Source of the DNA: Onstottus_B sp035558335
Lineage (GTDB): Bacteria > Acidobacteriota > Blastocatellia > UBA7656
Reading direction: 5' to 3'
Length of the DNA: 13,508 nt
NCBI GenBank assembly: GCA_035558335.1
Contig: DATMCM010000036.1
Location: 1-13,508 of the forward strand
The position numbers and the translations under genes are program-made. This document shows positions 8,776 through 13,508 of this stretch, in pieces (position 1 is the stretch's first letter; every line of letters begins with the position of its first letter). Under the pieces are notes generated by a model that was not told where the DNA came from, ran no database searches, and saw only the letters and a program-made list of their open reading frames with translations.

Positions 8776-8852
8776 GAGTCTTGAGAGTCTTGAGAGTCCC
8801 GAGAGTCTTGAGAGTCTTGAGAGTGATGAGAGTGATGAGAGTCCAGGGAGTC
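8776..8852 (+). repeat. 9-bp minisatellite, left of the four-helix-bundle gene
   Basis: Eight successive 9-base units in exact phase start at 8776: GAGTCTTGA (twice), GAGTCCCGA, GAGTCTTGA (twice), GAGTGATGA (twice), GAGTCCAGG, then a partial GAGTC. The array fills the 87-bp gap between the four-helix-bundle stop and the rluB start, leaving no usual space for an rluB ribosome site. Confidence 0.92.
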
Positions 8853-8858
8853 AGTTTC

Positions 8859-9251
8859 CTATTCCATGAAAGTGTCGCGCAAGGTTTTTATTCCGTGAAG
8901 ATGTCGCGCAAGCGAGAGTGTCATGCGAGATACTTCGTCCAACAGATTGTAGAGATTCGAGAAGACCGGTTCATCAATGTATCCGGGGTCGAGCGCGACG
9001 TAGAGATGTGACTGGGTCTCGGCGACCGAGGCATGAGCAATATTCAGATAGTTGGCGAACTCCTTGTCCGAGTGACGCCCGTGACCTTCTGCTATATTAG
9101 CCATAATCGATACCGCGGCGCGTCGAACCTGGTTTCGAAGGCCAAAGTCTTTTGCGAAAGTGCCCTCTCCACTCACCTGATACACCAAGCGCGTCAATTG
9201 TCTCGCCTTCTGCCACGCGCTGATTTCCTCGAAGCGCCTAAATGTCGCCAC
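8859..9251 (-). CDS. Four-helix-bundle protein, 23S rRNA intervening-sequence (S23/Avd-like) family
   Basis: A 130-residue protein matching the small four-helix-bundle family first seen encoded in 23S rRNA intervening sequences. Visible signatures are FEEISAWQKARQLTRLVY (7-24), GLRNQVRRAAVSIMANIAEG (37-56), the EFANYLNIAHASVAE helix (64-78), and a last helix LLDEVSRMTLSLARHL. Members are related in fold to Avd, the accessory protein of diversity-generating retroelements, but most are free-standing genes of unknown role. It starts at a GTG with only a weak upstream GAG. It interrupts the conserved scpB-rluB junction and is flanked by 9-bp arrays of opposite orientation. The last 16 or so residues lie in a 29-bp-period duplication that shifts frame. 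No reverse transcriptase or template repeat is present, so a DGR role is not supported. Confidence 0.88.
   Translation of the reverse strand: MATFRRFEEISAWQKARQLTRLVYQVSGEGTFAKDFGLRNQVRRAAVSIMANIAEGHGRHSDKEFANYLNIAHASVAETQSHLYVALDPGYIDEPVFSNLYNLLDEVSRMTLSLARHLHGIKTLRDTFME
8860..8912 (-). repeat. 29-bp-period duplication at the 3' end of the four-helix-bundle gene
   Basis: Bases 8860-8883 and 8889-8912 match at 21 of 24 positions (both TATTCC...TGTCGCGCAAG). The 29-base offset is not a multiple of three, so the copies are read in different frames: LARHLHGI, then LRDTFME and stop. Confidence 0.8.
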
Positions 9252-9262
9252 CGCTCAACGGT

Positions 9263-9435
9263 CTCCAGACTCCCACGACTCTCAGGTCGCCAAAACTCTC
9301 GCTGAATCCAACTCCCAAGATCTCCAAACTCCCAAACTCTCCAGACTCCCAGACTCCCAGACTCCAAAGACTCTCCAGACTCCCAAGACTCTCCACTCTC
9401 CAGACTCCCAAGACTCTCCAGACTCCCCAGACTCC
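9263..9435 (-). repeat. 8-9-bp minisatellite, right of the four-helix-bundle gene
   Basis: Degenerate tandem units of 8-9 bases on the plus strand: CTCCAGACT, CCCAAGACT, CCCAGACT and CTCCAAACT, about 18 copies with one irregular stretch near 9281-9312. The unit is the reverse complement of the GAGTCTTG(A) unit at 8776-8852. The array fills the gap up to the scpB stop codon at 9436. A plus-strand open frame across it encodes only low-complexity sequence. Confidence 0.88.
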
Positions 9436-9969
9436 TCAGCTACTCATCAAGTCTTCGAAGTCCTCAAGGTTGGGAAGCTCAGAAAGATCGTTCAATCCGA
9501 AATGAATCAGAAACTCCTTCGACGTGCCGTAGAGCATCGGGCGCCCGACGACTTGCTTGTGGCCCTTGGCGACGATCAGTCTTCGATCAAGCAGCGTCTT
9601 GATCGCCGATGTTGAAGTGACGCCTCGAATTTCGAGTATCTCGGGAATCGTGATTGGTTGCTTGTAGGCGATCACCGCGAGCGTCTCGAGCGCGGCGATC
9701 GACAGACGCGCCGACGGCTGCGATTTCAAGTAGCGCCGAACATATTCACTGAACTCCGGCCGCGTGGTTATCCGGTAGCCGCCGGCCAGCCGTCTCATTT
9801 CGAGCCCGCCGCCTCGGGTGTTGAACTCCTCGACGAGTTGCTCGCAGGCGGCTTCGATGTCGTCGATCGATTCACCTTCAAGAAGCGATCCGAGCTGCCT
9901 GGCGCTGATCGGTTCTTCCGAGACGAAGATCAGTGATTCGAGAATTGGTTTCAGTTCGTCAACAGTCAT
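9436..9969 (-). CDS. scpB: Segregation and condensation protein B
   Basis: A 177-residue ScpB, the winged-helix subunit that dimerises and, with ScpA, bridges SMC heads in the bacterial condensin complex. The first winged helix (residues 4-77) begins ELKPILESLIFVSEEPISARQL. The second contains the family signature LSIAALETLAVIAYKQPITI followed by PEILEIRGV (90-118), then LLDRRLIVAKGHKQVVGRP and the closing YGTSKEFLIHFGL motif. Length is typical. It lies downstream of scpA as in most bacteria, but 111 bp away because a heptamer hairpin sits between them. The ATG at 9969 has no recognisable Shine-Dalgarno; the sequence just upstream is repeat. The stop abuts the 9-bp minisatellite. Confidence 0.96.
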   Translation of the reverse strand: MTVDELKPILESLIFVSEEPISARQLGSLLEGESIDDIEAACEQLVEEFNTRGGGLEMRRLAGGYRITTRPEFSEYVRRYLKSQPSARLSIAALETLAVIAYKQPITIPEILEIRGVTSTSAIKTLLDRRLIVAKGHKQVVGRPMLYGTSKEFLIHFGLNDLSELPNLEDFEDLMSS

Positions 9970-9976
9970 AGGAAAC

Positions 9977-10096
9977 AGTGGTTAGTGGTCAGTGGTTAGT
10001 GGTTAGTGATTAGTGGTTAGTATTCGTTGGAGGCCTTGAAATACTCAGGCTTGTGATCACTAACCACTGACCACTAACCACTAACCACTAACCACT
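9977..10096. repeat. Heptamer tandem arrays forming a 38-bp hairpin between scpA and scpB
   Basis: Left arm 9977-10021 is six copies of AGTGGTT (variants AGTGGTC, AGTGATT) plus AGT. Right arm 10059-10096 is five reverse-complement copies plus a partial one. Aligned from the loop outwards, 38 bp pair with about three mismatches around a 37-base loop. The right arm extends into scpA and supplies its last codons (V-V-S-G) and its TAG stop. Confidence 0.9.
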
Positions 10097-10833
10097 TCTT
10101 CTCTTCTTGTCAGCACGATCTCGCCGAAGGTCTTGGATTGTTTGAGCCGCACGGCGAGTTCTTTTACGAGCTCCAGTATCGCCAGGAAAATCAGCACCAT
10201 CTCGCGACGCGACGCCGCGCGCTCGAACATCTCGCGGACGCGGACTTCTCCACCAGCCGACAGCAGCAGTTTAATCTCCGCGACCTTTTCGGTCATTGTC
10301 ATCTCGTCGCGGGCGATCTCGATTTCGGTGATCGCCTTCCTCCGATTGAGCACCTCGCGAAAGACTTCGAACAGCTGAAACACCGTCGCGGCAATCTCTG
10401 GATTGTTCTGGTCAGTCTCCATCGATGCGCGAGTGAACGCCGCGGCCTCCATCGTGGCGCGCTGATGGAGGACGCTCGCCGCAGACTTGAACTTCTGATG
10501 CTCAAGAAGCTGGTATACAAGCTCAGCTCGCGGGTCTTCTATTTCTTCCCCGGCGTCCGGGTCGCGCGGCAGCAGCATCTGAGACTTGATGTGGATCAAA
10601 GTCGCCGCCATCAGCAAGAACTCTCCGGCGACTCCGATGTCCAGCTCGTGCATCGCCTTCACGTACTCGAGATATTGCTCTGTAATTCGCGCGATGGGGA
10701 TGTCGTAGATCGAGACGTCCTCCTTGCGAATCAAGAAGAGCAACAAGTCGAGCGGTCCCTCGAACATCTCGAGCTTGACTCGATACTGGTCGGGCGACTC
10801 CGCGAATCCGCCGGCAGTGTCGCCATTTGGCAT
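10081..10833 (-). CDS. scpA: Segregation and condensation protein A
   Basis: A ScpA kleisin of 250 residues from the ATG at 10833. It links the SMC heads and binds ScpB in chromosome condensation and segregation. The N-terminal signature is YRVKLEMFEGPLDLLLFLIR, then KEDVSIYDIPIARITEQYLEYV. The helix LMAATLIHIKSQMLLPRD follows, and a C-terminal winged-helix region ends LKQSKTFGEIVLTRREE. The start is uncertain: the frame extends to a TTG at 10878, but that codon lies inside a heptamer repeat. A GTG at 10848 with AGGA 8 bases upstream is also plausible and would add five residues. The last four residues and stop codon come from the heptamer hairpin, so the native C-terminus may have been replaced. 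It follows trpS and precedes scpB on the same strand. Confidence 0.93.
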   Translation of the reverse strand: MPNGDTAGGFAESPDQYRVKLEMFEGPLDLLLFLIRKEDVSIYDIPIARITEQYLEYVKAMHELDIGVAGEFLLMAATLIHIKSQMLLPRDPDAGEEIEDPRAELVYQLLEHQKFKSAASVLHQRATMEAAAFTRASMETDQNNPEIAATVFQLFEVFREVLNRRKAITEIEIARDEMTMTEKVAEIKLLLSAGGEVRVREMFERAASRREMVLIFLAILELVKELAVRLKQSKTFGEIVLTRREEVVSG

Positions 10834-10872
10834 GAAGGTTTCGTCCACCCTGAAAATCCTAGATTCGAGATT

Positions 10873-10907
10873 CTTCAATCCGAAATCCGCAATCCGCGAT
10901 CCGCAAT
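10873..10907 (-). repeat. Heptamer array in the trpS-scpA junction
   Basis: Five 7-base units on the plus strand: CTTCAAT, CCGAAAT, CCGCAAT, CCGCGAT and CCGCAAT. They begin just after the trpS stop and reach to the scpA start region. The sequence differs from the AGTGGTT heptamers of the next junction, but the period is the same. Confidence 0.8.
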
Positions 10908-10911
10908 TCTA

Positions 10912-11922
<1,011 letters not shown>

Positions 11923-11941
11923 TCAAGCCCCCTTCACACCC

Positions 11942-12625
11942 TCATAGCTGGAGCAGAAACGTAACGAAGTCATAAAGCGGCCCAAAGATCGCGCCAAACA
12001 CTCCAATGAACATCAATCCGTACAGAAGCATGAACCCATAAGGCCGAACCTGGTTGTAGGCTTCGGCCATCGAGGCAGGCAGAAGTTCTTCAAGTACATG
12101 GCTTCCATCGAGAGGCGGCACCGGAATCAAGTTGAACACTCCCAGGCCCATGTTAAGCAATAGCATCACGCTGAGAAGCACCGCAAGAGGAGCCATGAAC
12201 GCTGGTTGTTCCCCCAGCGGCTGGACCAGTGTGTAGTATCCGCCGCGCAACCTCAATACCTGAGTCGTGAGTAGCATCTTGATTACGATGAACGCCACCG
12301 TAGCTAGAATAAAGTTGCTGATCGGGCCCGCTGCGGAGACCGCGATGTTTGCCTTGGTCTTGTCCCGCCACATAAGCGGATTGGTTTGCACGGGCTTTGC
12401 CCACCCGAGCAGCGGAATCCCGGACAATGCGCTGACAATCGGAAAAAGAATCGTCCCGAATATGTCGATGTGGGCAATGGGATTCAGCGTGATCCGGCCC
12501 TGGAGCCGCCCAGTGTCATCACCGAACTTCTCGGATGTCCAGGCGTGCGCGGCTTCGTGGAATGAGAGCGAAAAAAGAAGCACAATGAACCAGATGATGA
12601 GGTTGCCCGGATCGATGTCTCTCAA
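11942..12625 (-). CDS. Site-2 protease family (M50) membrane metalloprotease
   Basis: A 227-residue multi-pass membrane protein of the compact site-2 protease class. The zinc site H23-E-A-A-H27 sits in the first membrane helix (LFSLSFHEAAHAW). The third zinc ligand is D173 in NLIPVPPLDGSHVL (165-178). Further hydrophobic segments lie at about 55-75, 93-120, 143-168 and 195-226. Rhomboid-like intramembrane cleavage of regulatory membrane proteins is the family role; the substrate is unknown. There is no PDZ or CBS domain. The start is a TTG at 12625 with CTGGAG 8 bases upstream. It precedes trpS by 19 bp and is likely co-transcribed. A site-2 protease just ahead of trpS-scpA-scpB is, as I recall, a recurring neighbourhood in several phyla. 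Confidence 0.93.
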   Translation of the reverse strand: MRDIDPGNLIIWFIVLLFSLSFHEAAHAWTSEKFGDDTGRLQGRITLNPIAHIDIFGTILFPIVSALSGIPLLGWAKPVQTNPLMWRDKTKANIAVSAAGPISNFILATVAFIVIKMLLTTQVLRLRGGYYTLVQPLGEQPAFMAPLAVLLSVMLLLNMGLGVFNLIPVPPLDGSHVLEELLPASMAEAYNQVRPYGFMLLYGLMFIGVFGAIFGPLYDFVTFLLQL

Positions 12626-12784
12626 ATTTTCACACTCCAGGAAGTCGCCATACTTCCACCACAGGATTGAGAAATGAAAAGCGCAAAATCCAAATTGCAG
12701 GTTGGCTTCGAACGATTTTCAATCTTCATTTTGTAATTCTCGATCTTTGATTCTTTGAAACTTGCAACATGGAGTCTTGGATGT
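12626..12784. other. AT-rich intergenic stretch with degenerate repeat-like sequence
   Basis: These 159 bp are markedly AT-richer than the flanking genes. On the minus strand they contain runs such as AAAATGAAGATTGAAAATC and AAAGAATCAAAGATCGAG, reminiscent of short dispersed intergenic repeats. A 61-codon open frame across it has no recognisable family. It separates the NHL-type gene from the site-2 protease and could hold the latter's promoter, but I cannot point to convincing boxes. Confidence 0.4.
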
Positions 12785-13508
12785 TCAGAACGGCCAGTAG
12801 CCTTCAATTCCCAACGGCACGCTGAATATTTCGCGGTTTGATGCGACTATCATGTTGCCTTGATCGTCGAAGGCCAAACCGACCAGCCCAATCCCCGCGA
12901 CCACCATCTCAGCTTCAGCGTCGGGAGTTATCTTCACAACTCCACGATGACCCCGCCGGCTGGCCGTTACATAGAGGTTGCCTTTGCGATCGAATGCCAT
13001 CCCCTGAGGCCGGCCGAGACCGGTGAAGAAACGTTCGACCTCTCCATCGGAGCCTATTCGCATCACCGAGTCGAAACTCGAAAGCGACGGTCCGGTGACG
13101 TACAAATGACCGTCGGGGCCAAACGCCAGGTGATATGCGGCCATGCTCGGCTCGAGAGTCGCAAACGTTGTAGCCTCACCGATGTCGTTAACCTTATAGA
13201 TCGTGCCCGTCCGGTCGCCCACGAACATTCGCCCGTCGCCATCGAACGCGATTCCGGTCGCGATCCCGAGATTCTGCGCGAACTCTTCGGCTTCTTTGAA
13301 CGGTGTCACCCGATAGACCGAGCCATCGTAGCGGCTGGTGATAAACATTTCGCCGCCGGGACTGAACGCCAGCCCGCTCGGATTGACGATGTCGGTCAGA
13401 AAGGGTTCGCTCTCACCGTCGGGCGTTATTTTGTAAACCGAAACAGGGACTTTCTGGCCTCGTGATCCGGATAGCGTTGTATAGACTGCGCCGTTGTCGC
13501 GATCGTAA
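12785..13508 (-). CDS. NHL/SMP-30-type beta-propeller protein, 5' end off window
   Basis: A partial gene: 240 residues are present and the start lies beyond the right edge; an internal ATG at 13348 is not the true start. At least five propeller blades follow one pattern, each a small-residue-x-AF-x-P/D-x-G-x-hydrophobic strand, then a turn and V/I-x-R/K-hydrophobic. Examples are SGLAFSPGGEMFITSRYDG, TGIAFDGDGRMFVGD, YHLAFGPDGHLYVTG, QGMAFDRKGNLYVTASRRG and VGLAFDDQGNMIVAS. Such propellers bind ligands or proteins, or act as lactonase/gluconolactonase-like enzymes; no catalytic residues are distinguishable here. They are often exported, but the N-terminus is missing, so location is unknown. 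It precedes the site-2 protease by 159 bp and may be transcribed separately. Confidence 0.85.
   Translation of the reverse strand, partial: YDRDNGAVYTTLSGSRGQKVPVSVYKITPDGESEPFLTDIVNPSGLAFSPGGEMFITSRYDGSVYRVTPFKEAEEFAQNLGIATGIAFDGDGRMFVGDRTGTIYKVNDIGEATTFATLEPSMAAYHLAFGPDGHLYVTGPSLSSFDSVMRIGSDGEVERFFTGLGRPQGMAFDRKGNLYVTASRRGHRGVVKITPDAEAEMVVAGIGLVGLAFDDQGNMIVASNREIFSVPLGIEGYWPF

Noticed and set aside
8859..9251. Diversity-generating retroelement accessory protein (Avd)
   Set aside because: The fold family is shared, but no reverse transcriptase, template/variable repeat pair or target gene is present, and free-standing members are far more common.
9242..9505. Plus-strand Ser/Pro/Leu/Thr-rich 87-codon frame
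   Set aside because: It is a translation of the 9-bp minisatellite running antisense into scpB; low complexity with no ribosome site.
10834..10878. TTG start of scpA at 10878
   Set aside because: The codon lies in a heptamer repeat without a ribosome site; GTG at 10848 or ATG at 10833 is more plausible.
12622..12807. Small 61-codon minus-strand gene
   Set aside because: It spans the end of the propeller gene and an AT-rich repeat-like gap, with no domain or ribosome site.
12860..13465. Plus-strand frame of 201 codons
   Set aside because: Antisense to the beta-propeller gene, whose blade repeats are clear.

Overview
The window looks like chromosomal DNA of a free-living, moderately GC-rich bacterium. 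There are no phage, plasmid or transposase genes and no RNA genes that I can see. The combination of gene types, frequent GTG/TTG starts and short-repeat-rich gaps would fit Acidobacteriota (Blastocatellia-like). That placement is an inference from overall style, not from a marker gene.

Left block, minus strand, read from 4721 down to 1: a PLP-dependent cysteine synthase-family enzyme, a TrmO-type tRNA methyltransferase, an exported TPR protein, a small DUF983 zinc-ribbon membrane protein, and a secreted serine hydrolase of the beta-lactamase/PBP fold that runs off the left edge. Junctions of 13 bp, a 4-bp GTGA overlap, 5 bp and 60 bp suggest one transcription unit. A divergent gap of about 270 bp holding a long imperfect palindrome (4814-4903) separates this block from the next.

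Middle block, plus strand: a membrane-anchored or exported methionine sulfoxide reductase B with a second good start for a cytosolic form, then an exported amidohydrolase of the N-acyl-D-amino-acid deacylase superfamily whose usual HxH metal motif is absent. It converges on the right block across 462 bp filled by an array of 28-bp cores at a 52-bp period, followed by inverted copies that form a 19-bp perfect stem.

Right block, minus strand, read from 13508 down to 7956: an NHL-type beta-propeller protein (its start lies off the right edge), a site-2 protease, trpS, scpA, scpB, a four-helix-bundle (23S rRNA intervening-sequence-type) gene, and rluB. The order trpS-scpA-scpB-rluB is a widespread housekeeping cluster combining tRNA charging, condensin accessory subunits and 23S pseudouridylation. 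Here three of its junctions are occupied by different short tandem repeats: a heptamer array between trpS and scpA, a heptamer hairpin between scpA and scpB, and a four-helix-bundle gene bracketed by oppositely oriented 9-bp arrays between scpB and rluB.

The strongest candidates for something undescribed are the bracketed four-helix-bundle cassette (8776-9435) and the 52-bp-period array (7536-7910). The rest is mostly ordinary housekeeping or exported enzymes.
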